20,044 nt of DNA from a virus, in IMG/VR virus record IMGVR_UViG_3300049456_000079, positions 1 to 20,044 of that record; one strand, written 5' to 3'. This document shows, piece after piece, positions 7,355-14,645 of this stretch. Position 1 is the first letter of the stretch; the number at the start of each line of letters is the position of its first letter. Made by a program: the position numbers and the translations under genes. The notes beneath the pieces were generated by a model that was not told the origin of the DNA, ran no database searches, and worked only from the letters and a program-made list of their open reading frames with translations.

Positions 7355-7641
7355 CCACACCGCAGCGTCCGCTAATCGACCCGGGCAACCCGATGCTGGA
7401 GCGCTTTCCCGCCCAGATGGACACCGGCACCGTGGACATCCAGGGCGCCGGCACGTTCGGCGTGATGACCATCCGCTCCGCCAACACCACGCTCACCGTC
7501 ATGCTGGGCGCGGACGACCTGCGCGAGTGGTCGAAGATCCTGGGCGGTCTGGCTGACCAGCTCGGCGGCGGCCTGGTCAAGGCAAGCCCGTTCGATGTCT
7601 CCGCTCTGGACTCGATTCAGAAGAGGCTGAACCACCGGTGA
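7351..7641 (+). CDS. Small protein of phage hypothetical type, 96 aa
   Basis: The start is GTG at 7351, overlapping the methyltransferase stop (GTGA). The ORF reaches back to 7129, but only as a shadow of the methyltransferase. The 96 residues begin TTPQRPLIDPGNPMLERFP, followed by a beta-like segment (TFGVMTIRSANTTLTVML) and a helical end (DDLREWSKILGGLADQL). The order suggests a short beta sheet with a regulatory-like helix; no known domain is recognised. Its coupling to the next tiny ORF is again GTGA. Confidence 0.6.
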   Translation: MTTPQRPLIDPGNPMLERFPAQMDTGTVDIQGAGTFGVMTIRSANTTLTVMLGADDLREWSKILGGLADQLGGGLVKASPFDVSALDSIQKRLNHR

Positions 7642-7754
7642 GCCTCGCGCCGCACGAGATCGCGCACCTCGACCAGGGTCACGTCCTCGTGCGGCGCACG
7701 CCGCGGCATCCACTCATTCTCATGTGGCTTACCAGCGGCTACACTAAGCGGTAG
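7638..7754 (+). CDS. Very small ORF, 38 aa, unknown
   Basis: The start is GTG at 7638, overlapping the previous TGA, and the frame ends at TAG 7752-7754. The peptide starts SLAPHEIAHLDQGHVLVRR and ends LMWLTSGYTKR. No domain is recognised. The four-base overlap and G/C third positions in the first half support translation. The last third is less G/C-rich and coincides with a candidate promoter, so it could be a leftover rather than a functional gene. Confidence 0.4.
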   Translation: MSLAPHEIAHLDQGHVLVRRTPRHPLILMWLTSGYTKR

Positions 7755-7757
7755 AAT
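7729..7757 (+). promoter_or_regulatory. Candidate sigma-70-type promoter
   Basis: TTACCA (7729-7734), a 17-base spacer and TAGAAT (7752-7757) match a sigma-70/SigA-like promoter (4/6 and 5/6 to consensus). It lies in one of the few breaks in the overlapping gene array and could start transcription of the small-protein and MAW-protein block. It is motif-based only. Confidence 0.35.
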
Positions 7758-7768
7758 GCCCGGCCCTC

Positions 7769-7797
7769 GGGAGCGGCACGGTTCTTTAAGCGCTCCC
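7769..7797 (+). other. Hairpin before the GTG at 7808
   Basis: GGGAGCG (7769-7775) pairs perfectly with CGCTCCC (7791-7797) around a 15-base loop, and the stem can be lengthened with one bulge into CGGGAG. The likely ribosome site GGGAG (7799-7803) directly abuts the stem, so folding could restrict initiation at GTG 7808. There is no U-run after it, so a Rho-independent terminator is unlikely. Confidence 0.35.
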
Positions 7798-7807
7798 CGG
7801 GAGACCC

Positions 7808-8224
7808 GTGTACGACGTTCCGCTGCTGAAGGTCCCGTTCGAGGAGTGGCACTGCCCGAACGGCTGCCACTGCACCGAGACGATTCCCGCGCTGCCCCCA
7901 GGTGCCACCAGGTTTCACAACTGCCCGCGCCTGCACCAGCTCAGCGCGCCCCTCGTCCGCGTCGGCACCGACTGCAAGGTGACGGCGAAGCTGCGCGAGG
8001 ACTACCTGGGCAGCGAGGTCCAGGCAACCGGCGACGACGACCGCCCCTATATGTCCGTCATCACCGAGCACGCCGACGGTCACACTGACCTGGCCGTGAA
8101 TGCCGGTCTTGCGCAAGGGCGACTGGGCGACTGGGCCGCGCCCGAGATCGGACCCAGGTTATGGGCAAGAGGCAGCGCAAGCGCATCCGCGAGGGCAAGG
8201 CTTCTAAGCCCGTTCCAGTGCTGA
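7808..8224 (+). CDS. Cys-containing small phage protein, C-terminus probably frame-shifted
   Basis: The start is GTG at 7808 with GGGAG four bases upstream, giving 138 residues. The N-terminal region (DVPLLKVPFEEWHCPNGCHC) and then FHNCPRLHQLSAPLVRVG form a C-x3-C-x-C ... C pattern like a short zinc ribbon. REDYLGSEVQATGDDDRPYMSVITEHADGHTDLAV follows. The pattern fits small proteins that accompany capsid genes in actinobacterial phages. From about residue 98 the protein turns Ala/Arg/Ser-rich (WARGSASASARARLLS) and overlaps the next ORF by 64 bases. A tandem duplicated 8-mer sits where this change begins, so the true C-terminus is uncertain. Confidence 0.65.
   Translation: MYDVPLLKVPFEEWHCPNGCHCTETIPALPPGATRFHNCPRLHQLSAPLVRVGTDCKVTAKLREDYLGSEVQATGDDDRPYMSVITEHADGHTDLAVNAGLAQGRLGDWAAPEIGPRLWARGSASASARARLLSPFQC
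8117..8136. repeat. Tandem repeat GGGCGACT, two and a half copies
   Basis: GGGCGACT occurs at 8117-8124 and 8125-8132, followed by GGGC. The unit is 8 bases, not a multiple of three, so gain or loss of one copy shifts the frame. Removing one copy joins 7808-... in frame to the ORF at 8161-8286, giving one longer protein. Confidence 0.85.
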
Positions 8225-8286
8225 TCGTCCAGGCTGGACTAGCCAGCGCCAAGGGCAAGTCCCACGAGCAGGGAAAGAAGGACTGA
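8161..8286 (+). CDS. Basic 41-aa protein, or displaced C-terminus of the upstream gene
   Basis: The ATG at 8161 gives 41 residues: a Lys/Arg-rich start (GKRQRKRIREGKASK), a hydrophobic middle (PVLIVQAGLA) and a charged tail (KSHEQGKKD). Third positions are strongly G/C in this frame, whereas the overlapping end of 7808-8224 is not, so this frame is the coding one here. It either is a separate small gene or is the natural C-terminal part of the upstream gene cut off by the 8-base duplication. No family is recognised. It ends three bases before the MAW gene. Confidence 0.5.
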   Translation: MGKRQRKRIREGKASKPVPVLIVQAGLASAKGKSHEQGKKD

Positions 8287-8289
8287 GCC

Positions 8290-8829
8290 ATGGCCTGGTC
8301 TGCCAGTGCTATCTTCCAGCAGGCGATGCTGAACCCGATCGCTCGCGGGGTGGCCGCAACCTCCGGATTCCCGACTGCCTACACAGGGCTGACGGCCGAT
8401 TCAGTGTTCGTCGCGCTCTTTAACAACACCACCGCGCCGGACAAGACCGCGGCGGTGGGCAGCACCGGGTACAACACCGGTACCTGGACGACCGGCAACG
8501 AGATCAGCTCCGGCGGCAACTGGCCGGCGGCTGGTATCTCCGTCGGCACCACCAAGACGTGGACGGTCGACTCCGGCTCGAGCTCACTCTGCTACCAGGT
8601 GACCGCGCCCATCGCCGGGCAGACCGGCCCGGCCAACGCTGTTACGCTGACGGGATTCTACGGCTGCATGGTCTATGACAACACCATCTCCGGCGGCACG
8701 GTTTCCAAGCAGGGCATGTGCTTCAACTACTTCGGCGGCACCAACACAATCACCTTGGGCAACTTCACCATCCTGTGGGCCACCCCGGCGTCGGCAGCGG
8801 TCACGGCTATCTTCAACATCTCGGTGTGA
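8290..8829 (+). CDS. Virion-type protein of the 'MAW' family (copy 1)
   Basis: The ATG at 8290, three bases after the previous stop, gives 179 residues. The MAWSASAIFQQAMLNPIARG start, VFVALFNNTTAPDKTAAV, TGNEISSGGNWPAAG and TITLGNFTILWA-type end are a pattern I know from actinobacterial phage structural regions. The protein is Gly/Thr/Ser-rich and beta-like, without a signal peptide. A similar protein (15910-16404) shares the start and the SS.GNW and G.F...W.ASG-type blocks. It is probably a capsid-associated or decoration protein; the exact role is not established by sequence. Confidence 0.7.
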   Translation: MAWSASAIFQQAMLNPIARGVAATSGFPTAYTGLTADSVFVALFNNTTAPDKTAAVGSTGYNTGTWTTGNEISSGGNWPAAGISVGTTKTWTVDSGSSSLCYQVTAPIAGQTGPANAVTLTGFYGCMVYDNTISGGTVSKQGMCFNYFGGTNTITLGNFTILWATPASAAVTAIFNISV

Positions 8830-8830
8830 C

Positions 8831-10273
8831 ATGACGACCGCCGCGAAGACCGAGGCCCGGGTACTGTGCTGCCCGGTGCAGCCGTACCCGGAGGCGATGC
8901 ACGCGCTGATGAGGTACGCGCCGCAGGCCGATGTGGTGCCGCTGGCAGAGGACGACAAGTTCGGCTACTGGCGCGAGATCCGGAAACGCTGGACCGGCGA
9001 GCGCGACCTGATCATCATCGAGCAGGACATCGAGATCGCCGACGGCGTGATCGAGTCGCTGCAGGAATGCGACCAGGACTGGTGCTGCTACGCCTACCCC
9101 ATCTTCCGTAGGCAGATCAGGCTCCGGGTGGGACTCGGCTGCACGAAGATCTCCGCCGCGGCCCAGCGGCTGGTCGGCGCCCGCGAGATCGCCGAGGGCT
9201 TCGAGCTGTGCGCGGCATGCAAGGGCGCTGGCTGCTGGTGGCACCTGGACGGCCGGATCACGCAGCTGCTGAAGCACCGCGGTCTCACCCCGCACGTGCA
9301 CGGAGACGTCATCCACCACCACGACTATCACGCGATGGACCCGAACGACGACGGGCAGCGCGGCTTTCCGATGGAGATGTTCTTCGAGAACGCCGACCCG
9401 TCGGCCCCGGCCCGGGTGATCATGACCGAGGCGCCCAACGGCCCGGCGTGCAATCCCCGTCAGGCCAGGCACGTCTCCAGTGAGCTATGGCGGATGGGCG
9501 AGGAGCTGGCGCAGGGTGACGAATCCTACGCGCGCTTCGTTGGCACGCTACCCCCGCCCGGACCGCCGGTGGCGTCGCCTGCGTACTCTACGGACAAGGT
9601 GAGCCAGGGGTACATTCCCGCCTACCACCACATCGCCGACCAGATCGGGCCGTCCGCCCGGGTGCTGGAGATCGGCGTCCACACCGGCGGTTCGCTGTCG
9701 ACCTGGCTGGAACTATTCCCGCAGGGAACCGTGGCCGGGGTGGACAACGACCCGCTCGCGCGCTGGCCAGAGGGAACTCTGCGGATTCTGTCCGATCAGG
9801 AGGACCCGTCCCTGCCAGACAAGCTCTACGAGTTCGAGGACGAGTGGGACCTGATCGTAGATGACGCGAGCCATAACGGGACGCTGACCGCAGCGACGTT
9901 CGAACTGCTGTGGCCGCTCGTCTCACCCGGCGGCTACTACGTGATCGAGGACTGGTTCGTAGGGTTCCCCGATTACCACGGCGCGTGCAAGAGCCCGGCG
10001 ATGCTAGCCACCGTGCAGGGCCTGCTCGACCGGCTGCACTGGGACACCGATACGGAGTCGGTGAGCTACCGGTACGGAATGGCGATTATCAGGAAGAAGG
10101 CGTTAGCTCATGAGTTTCTTCGGCGACTCCCCGGCGGAGCTGCTCTACGCGATGCCCGGCGTTGGCGGCGCTGTCACCGGCACCACCACAACCGGAACCG
10201 CGGCCGGCGGCCCGCAGCTGGGCGGCGGCGGCGCGTCGTCCGCGACGGTCCAGCCCGCCGAGCTTCCGCATAA
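8831..10273 (+). CDS. GT-A-like / SAM methyltransferase fusion; 3' end probably a frameshift run-on
   Basis: The ATG at 8831, one base after the MAW stop, opens a two-domain protein. Residues 10-170 are GT-A-like: RDLIIIEQDIEIADG (Glu64-Gln-Asp66 as DxD-type site), then WWHLDGRITQLLKHRG and PHVHGDVIHHHDY. Residues 260-425 are a methyltransferase: VLEIGVHTGGS (278-288), VAGVDNDPLARWPEG, LIVDDASH (341-348), VSPGGYYVIEDWFVG. This pairs sugar transfer with capping in one chain. The likely end is near residue 426. The frame then runs 160 bases into the next gene and becomes Arg/His-rich. One extra G in the AAGG at 10097-10100 would give ...IIRKKGVSS and a TGA overlapping ATG 10110. The fusion is seen directly; the biochemical roles are inferred. 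Confidence 0.78.
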   Translation: MTTAAKTEARVLCCPVQPYPEAMHALMRYAPQADVVPLAEDDKFGYWREIRKRWTGERDLIIIEQDIEIADGVIESLQECDQDWCCYAYPIFRRQIRLRVGLGCTKISAAAQRLVGAREIAEGFELCAACKGAGCWWHLDGRITQLLKHRGLTPHVHGDVIHHHDYHAMDPNDDGQRGFPMEMFFENADPSAPARVIMTEAPNGPACNPRQARHVSSELWRMGEELAQGDESYARFVGTLPPPGPPVASPAYSTDKVSQGYIPAYHHIADQIGPSARVLEIGVHTGGSLSTWLELFPQGTVAGVDNDPLARWPEGTLRILSDQEDPSLPDKLYEFEDEWDLIVDDASHNGTLTAATFELLWPLVSPGGYYVIEDWFVGFPDYHGACKSPAMLATVQGLLDRLHWDTDTESVSYRYGMAIIRKKALAHEFLRRLPGGAALRDARRWRRCHRHHHNRNRGRRPAAGRRRRVVRDGPARRASA

Positions 10274-10727
10274 CTACTTCTCCAAGGTCGGCAAGTCGAT
10301 CCTGGTCGAGGGCGGCGGGGTGGCCGTCACCGGCACCACCACCCCGACTCTAAAGTTCGGCGTCTACCTGACCACCCTGCTCGGCGTGCCGTCCAACTCG
10401 GGAGGCGTCACGCTGGCTTCCACCGGAGCGTTCACCACAGTCGCGTCGCTGACCCTGAACTGGTACTTCCGGCTGCTCACCACGTGCACTGCGACCGGTT
10501 CCTCGGGCGCGCTGCAGTCGATTGGCCAGCTGTTCTGGGGGCTGAACAACCTGACTACCAGCGTGCCGCAGCCGTCGTACCTGATGGGCGCGTCGTCCAC
10601 CACCCCGGTCACGTACAACACGGGCCAGTCGGTTCCGGTGTGGGTTGAGCCGCTGGCCTACTGGTCGGCAACCACCACCTCCCTGACTATGACCATGACC
10701 AACATGTTCATCTGGGGACTCAACTAA
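10110..10727 (+). CDS. Gly/Thr-rich virion-type protein, unknown
   Basis: The ATG at 10110 overlaps an out-of-frame TGA (ATGA) that would fit the upstream gene after a one-base correction. The 205 residues start SFFGDSPAELLYAMPG, then a flexible Gly/Thr/Ala stretch (about 18-50), then KVGKSILVEGGGVAVTGTTTPTLKFGVYLTTLL and a beta-rich remainder ending MTNMFIWGLN. No signal peptide or catalytic motif is visible. Composition and context (between MAW-type and repeat-rich genes) suggest a structural or appendage protein, and the Thr/Ser-rich parts are conceivable O-glycan acceptors. Confidence 0.6.
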   Translation: MSFFGDSPAELLYAMPGVGGAVTGTTTTGTAAGGPQLGGGGASSATVQPAELPHNYFSKVGKSILVEGGGVAVTGTTTPTLKFGVYLTTLLGVPSNSGGVTLASTGAFTTVASLTLNWYFRLLTTCTATGSSGALQSIGQLFWGLNNLTTSVPQPSYLMGASSTTPVTYNTGQSVPVWVEPLAYWSATTTSLTMTMTNMFIWGLN

Positions 10728-10738
10728 AGGGGAACGGC

Positions 10739-11038
10739 ATGGCAGTGTTCGGCGGGATCACCGCGAGCAACATCACGACAGGAGCGCAGGCCAGGCTCAT
10801 GTCGCTGCGGCTCGCGCTGCAGGCGGCAGACGACTACTACCTCTGGCTGTCCGGGTACAACGCCGGGGACCTGGTTGCGGCTGGTCTCGCCAACTCCACG
10901 GACGCCCAGTATCTGCTGAACGCCTTCGCCGACGCGCACGAGCTCTCCGTCCTCGCCAACGGCGGCGGCCTGGGCACCTACACGCTTCCCTACAACTTCA
11001 TGACCAGCATGCGGGTCGTCATCGGCCCCCAGTTCTGA
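10739..11038 (+). CDS. Small phage protein, 99 aa
   Basis: The ATG at 10739 is preceded by AAGGGGAA, 11 bases after the previous stop. The chain is helical: ARLMSLRLALQAADDYYLWLSGY, DLVAAGL, DAQYLLNAFADAHELSVLANGGG, then LPYNFMTSMRVVIGPQF. It resembles small helical proteins found beside actinobacterial phage structural genes, with the end 'R.VIGP' being characteristic in my memory. No catalytic motif is seen. Confidence 0.6.
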   Translation: MAVFGGITASNITTGAQARLMSLRLALQAADDYYLWLSGYNAGDLVAAGLANSTDAQYLLNAFADAHELSVLANGGGLGTYTLPYNFMTSMRVVIGPQF

Positions 11039-11077
11039 GAGGGCGACTGACCCGATCCTGACGGCGGGAGGTGACCT

Positions 11078-14000
11078 GTGGCCGTCGCCTTCGACGCCCA
11101 AGGGAGCGGCACTCTCTCCGGCTGGTCGCACACTAACAGCGCCGGCGGCAACGCGTTCGTCGTCCTCGCCCATGAAACGAGCAACGGCTCCGTAAGCGCT
11201 GTCAGCTACGGCGGGGTCGCGCTGACTAAGCTCGGCTTCAAGGCCAGCAACACCGCAGCGGACGGCGTGTCGCTATGGGGCAAGATCGGCAGCCTGCCCA
11301 CCGGGGTTAACACGATCACCGTCACCGGCTTCACCTCGTACGCCGGGTCGTGTTCCTATACGGGCGCAGCCAGCTTCGGCACAGTCTTCTCCAACAGTGC
11401 CGCGGGCGGTAACAGCAGTGTGACCATCACGAGCACCACGACTGGCGGTATGTGCGTCGTCGGCGCCTGTGACGGCGGGGCCGGAAGCCCTAGCTCCTGG
11501 ACGGCGACATCGCCCGCTAACCTGCGCTGGCAGCGGAACATAGGCACGGGTAGCGCGTCCGACAACGGCATGATGGAGGATCAGGCCAGCGCTGGCGGCG
11601 GCTCTAACACCACGGTCGCCTGGACGCAGGCTTCCAACGACTGGAGCGGCACGATCGGCGTCGAGATCCTGCCTTCCGGTGGCGGCGGCTCTGGCGGCGG
11701 GGGAGTCTCCTGGGCCAGGCGCACCGGTATTACTCAGCGCTTCCACCACCGCGGATACAGCCAGCAGCAGGCGCAGCAGGTATTCACCCCGGCCCTGGTC
11801 GTCACCGCCGGGCTGGCCACCGCAGTCGGCCAGGCGATGGACACCCCCGACGGCACCGTCCTCGCGCTCACCCCGGGACTGGCCACCGCGACGGCTGAGG
11901 CGCTCGATAACGTGGACGGCTTGAAGGTCGGCCTTACCCCCGGGCTGGCGAACGGGCTCAGCCAGGTGATGGACGTAGGCGACGGCCTGGTTCTGGCGAT
12001 CATCCCGGGTCTGGCCAGCGGTACCGGAGCCGCTAACGCACCACCAGCTATCGGCCTCACCCCCGGACTCGCCAACGGCATCGGCTCCGCGCCGGACTAC
12101 CTGCAGGGCCTGACTTTCACCGGCGTCGTCTCCAGCATCGCCGTCTCCTGGCCCGGACGGCCCGGCACAGCCCAGCGATTCCACCACCGCGGCGCTCGCT
12201 CGCAGCAGGCGCAGCCGGTGTTCAGCATCCCCTCGATAACCGTCACCGTGACCGTGCCGGGAACCAACGGCTCCAGCGTCAAGATTCTCGTTCTCACCGG
12301 GGCAAACGAGGGGGGCGGCGCGCAGAACAGCGCCGAGGTCACCAGCGGCGTCCTCACCTGGCCTCTCACTCCGAACGGCACCAACTCGCTACCCTGCCTG
12401 GTCATCTACGACGAGACCGGCGGGAGCTCGGGCGAGTTCACCGCCGCGACGAACAACACCCTGATAGACAACAGCATCCAGCATGACGCGTTCGCCGACG
12501 GCTACTACTCCGGCTCTGTCAGCTCCGGCACCGGCATCACGCTGGGCACGTCCGCGCCGTCCAACACGAACAAGCGGTGCGGGTCCGCGTACGAGGTGCT
12601 GGCGTCCGGCGGTTCCACCCCGTCTATTGACGCCAGCACGCCGCCCGTGGCCATCTCGGCGTCGAACGTGGTCACGACCACTTCCTTCACTCCCCCCGCC
12701 GGGGCGGTCCTGGTTGCGCTCGCCACCGGGAACAACACCGGTACCTCCGAGACGATCAGCGATACCCGAGGTCTGACCTGGACGCAGCGGTCGTCGTTCA
12801 ACGGCGGCGGCGGCATTACCTCGATCTGGACGGCCACGGTACCCGGCGGAGGCAATCTATCGGTCAACGCCGGGCTGGCGACCGGCACCGGCTCGGCCGC
12901 CGACTGGAGCACCGGCCTCGGCGTCGGGCTGGGCAGCTCGGTCGCCTCGGGCACGGGCGCCGCCGCGCAGCCCGGATACGCCCTCGCTGGGGGACTGGCG
13001 ACCTCGACGGGTGCTTCGGCCGGACCCGGGGTAGAGCTCACGACCGGCCTGGCCACCGGGACCGGCACCGCCGCGCAGCCCGGGATAGGGCTCACGACCG
13101 GCCTGGCCACCGGAACCGGCGCGGCGCTCCAGCCCGGATATGCCCTCGCCGGGGGACTGGCCACTTCCGTCGGCGCTTCCCCCGGTCCCGGCATCGAGTT
13201 GACGACCGGCCTGGCCACTGGCATTGGCTCAGCTCAGCAGCCGGGCATCGGACTCACCCCGGGTCTGGCCACCGGGACCGGCGCGGCGCTCCAGCCCGGA
13301 TACGCCCTCGTCGGCGGCCTGGCCACTTCCACCGGTGCTTCCCCCGGCCCTGGCATCGAGCTCACGACCGGCCTGGCAGTCGGCACCGGCGCGGCGTCCG
13401 ATTGGAGCACCGGACTTGGCATCGGCCTCACCCCGGGGCTCGCCATCGCGATCGGCTCTGCGCCGGACTACCTGCAGGGCCTGACCTTCACCGGCGGCGT
13501 CCAGAGCATCGCCGTCTCCTGGCCCGGCCGCCCTGGCTCTGCCCAGCGATTCCACCACCGCGGCGCTCGCTCGCAGCAGGCCCAGCAGGTGTTCAATCCG
13601 TCCGGGATCACCTCCCCGGCCCTGATCACCTCCGGGTTCGGCTCGTTCCCGCAGGTTCCGGCCGGGTCGATCATCGAGAGCGTGATCGCCGAGATCTACC
13701 AGTACGGCTCGGATGCGTCCGTCGGCCCTCCGACCTACCAGCTGTGGGACGGCACCAGCGCGCAGATCGGCGCCTCGGTCACCGGCAGCATGTCGACTAC
13801 CCCGGGCAACTTCGACCTGGTGGCGTTCACCGGGGTGAGCTATAGCCAGCTGGCCACACTGCAGCTACAGGTCTTCGGCGCGGGCCAGGTCAGCGATCAT
13901 GGTGCCACCGTCAACGTGGACGCGGTGGGCCTGTCCGTGCTCTGGCTGCCCAACCTGAACGGCAACGCTACGCCGGGCGACTCCCTGAACGTGGTGCCGC

Positions 14001-14635
14001 AGTTCCCGCCCGTCACCGCCAGCGGGGTGGTCAACGGCACTGCGACCGCCTCCCTGCTGGCGATCGTGCCGACGTTCCCTGCGGTGCAGGCCGGGTTCGA
14101 GGCGGGCAACGCTACGCCGGGAGACACCCTCGCGATCGTGCCCGTGTTCCCGCCGGTTACGGCGAGCGGGGTGGTCAACGGCACTGCGACCGCTTCCCTG
14201 CTGGCGATCGTGCCGACCTTCCCGGCGGTGCAGGCGGGGTTCGAGACCGGGCTGGCTACACCGGATACGCTGCAAACGGTTGCGGTCTTCCCGCCGGTCA
14301 CCGCGAGCGGAGTGGTCAACGCCACGGCCACGGCCTCGCTGCTGGCGATCGTGCCGACCTTCCCCGCCGTGCAGGCCGGCGTCCTCAACGGCACCGTGTC
14401 GCCGCTTACGCTGCAAACGGTTGCGGTCTTCCCGGCGGTCACCGCCAGCGGCACGATCAGCGGCACCGCGACCGCCGTGCTGCTCGCTGTGGTGTCGGCG
14501 TTCCCGGCGATCACCGACATCACCGGGCCGCCCGGATACGCGAGCGCGGAGACTACCCCTGGCGGCGGCTGGACCAACCCGGGGAGCGTGACCGGGCCGC
14601 CGGACGGATCGAATGCAACCTGGACGGTGCCGTAA
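11078..14635 (+). CDS. Giant repeat-rich appendage/fibre-like protein, 1185 aa
   Basis: The start is GTG at 11078 after GGGAGGTGA. Residues 1-200 form a beta-rich domain (VSYGGVALTKLG, GVNTITVTGF). A Gly/Ser linker at about 202-209 leads to an FHHRG cassette (about 210-238: QRFHHRG, then QQAQ.VF). Two more copies of that cassette lie at about 361-382 and 818-839. Between them are 18-residue 'GLATGTG' units (240-340 and 597-790). Residues 385-590 form further beta domains. Residues 860-955 hold a separate beta domain, and residues 962-1145 are 48-residue repeats (ATP.DTL..V..FP.VTASG). The C-terminus (residues 1160-1185) is GPPGY...NATWTVP. There is no signal peptide. The architecture suits an extended virion appendage. 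I do not recognise the repeats as a named family. Confidence 0.75.
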   Translation: MAVAFDAQGSGTLSGWSHTNSAGGNAFVVLAHETSNGSVSAVSYGGVALTKLGFKASNTAADGVSLWGKIGSLPTGVNTITVTGFTSYAGSCSYTGAASFGTVFSNSAAGGNSSVTITSTTTGGMCVVGACDGGAGSPSSWTATSPANLRWQRNIGTGSASDNGMMEDQASAGGGSNTTVAWTQASNDWSGTIGVEILPSGGGGSGGGGVSWARRTGITQRFHHRGYSQQQAQQVFTPALVVTAGLATAVGQAMDTPDGTVLALTPGLATATAEALDNVDGLKVGLTPGLANGLSQVMDVGDGLVLAIIPGLASGTGAANAPPAIGLTPGLANGIGSAPDYLQGLTFTGVVSSIAVSWPGRPGTAQRFHHRGARSQQAQPVFSIPSITVTVTVPGTNGSSVKILVLTGANEGGGAQNSAEVTSGVLTWPLTPNGTNSLPCLVIYDETGGSSGEFTAATNNTLIDNSIQHDAFADGYYSGSVSSGTGITLGTSAPSNTNKRCGSAYEVLASGGSTPSIDASTPPVAISASNVVTTTSFTPPAGAVLVALATGNNTGTSETISDTRGLTWTQRSSFNGGGGITSIWTATVPGGGNLSVNAGLATGTGSAADWSTGLGVGLGSSVASGTGAAAQPGYALAGGLATSTGASAGPGVELTTGLATGTGTAAQPGIGLTTGLATGTGAALQPGYALAGGLATSVGASPGPGIELTTGLATGIGSAQQPGIGLTPGLATGTGAALQPGYALVGGLATSTGASPGPGIELTTGLAVGTGAASDWSTGLGIGLTPGLAIAIGSAPDYLQGLTFTGGVQSIAVSWPGRPGSAQRFHHRGARSQQAQQVFNPSGITSPALITSGFGSFPQVPAGSIIESVIAEIYQYGSDASVGPPTYQLWDGTSAQIGASVTGSMSTTPGNFDLVAFTGVSYSQLATLQLQVFGAGQVSDHGATVNVDAVGLSVLWLPNLNGNATPGDSLNVVPQFPPVTASGVVNGTATASLLAIVPTFPAVQAGFEAGNATPGDTLAIVPVFPPVTASGVVNGTATASLLAIVPTFPAVQAGFETGLATPDTLQTVAVFPPVTASGVVNATATASLLAIVPTFPAVQAGVLNGTVSPLTLQTVAVFPAVTASGTISGTATAVLLAVVSAFPAITDITGPPGYASAETTPGGGWTNPGSVTGPPDGSNATWTVP
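12050..12224. repeat. Direct repeat, copy 1 (FHHRG cassette)
   Basis: This 175-base segment recurs without gaps at 13421-13595 (offset 1371 bases) with only scattered substitutions. It encodes a GL(T/P)GLA... APDYLQGL block and the W..R.G.AQRFHHRG.RSQQAQ cassette. The offset is a multiple of three, so the reading frame is kept. Confidence 0.85.
12968..13399. repeat. 162-base higher-order tandem repeat (three 18-aa units)
   Basis: QPGYALAGGLATS starts at 12968, 13130 and 13292, an exact 162-base spacing. Each 54-residue unit is three 18-residue sub-units: QPGYAL..GLATS, GPG.ELTTGLATG and QPGIGLT.GLATG. The third copy has two sub-units. The period is a multiple of three, so copy number can change without frameshift. 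Confidence 0.9.
13421..13595. repeat. Direct repeat, copy 2 (FHHRG cassette)
   Basis: This is the second copy of the segment at 12050-12224. It encodes the same APDYLQGL and FHHRG/QQAQ region, with few substitutions, and leads into a new beta domain instead of a second repeat block. Confidence 0.85.
13961..14512. repeat. 144-base tandem repeat, about four copies
   Basis: Copies begin at 13961, 14105 and 14249 (144-base spacing), with a shorter one at 14390. Each encodes 47-48 residues built from two related halves: ATP.D(S/T)L..V..FP.VTASGVV and NGTATASLLAIVPTFPAVQAG. Unit lengths are multiples of three. Confidence 0.9.
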
Positions 14636-14645
14636 GCTGCACGTC

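Noticed and set aside
7769-7800. Rho-independent terminator
   Set aside because: The stem is GC-rich, but no U-run follows and the next gene's ribosome site is immediately downstream.
12968-14512. CRISPR-like array
   Set aside because: Repeats are long (162 and 144 bases), have no unique spacers, and are coding repeats that keep the frame.
11078-14635. Diversity-generating retroelement target
   Set aside because: No reverse transcriptase, template repeat or adenine-biased variable pair is visible in the window.
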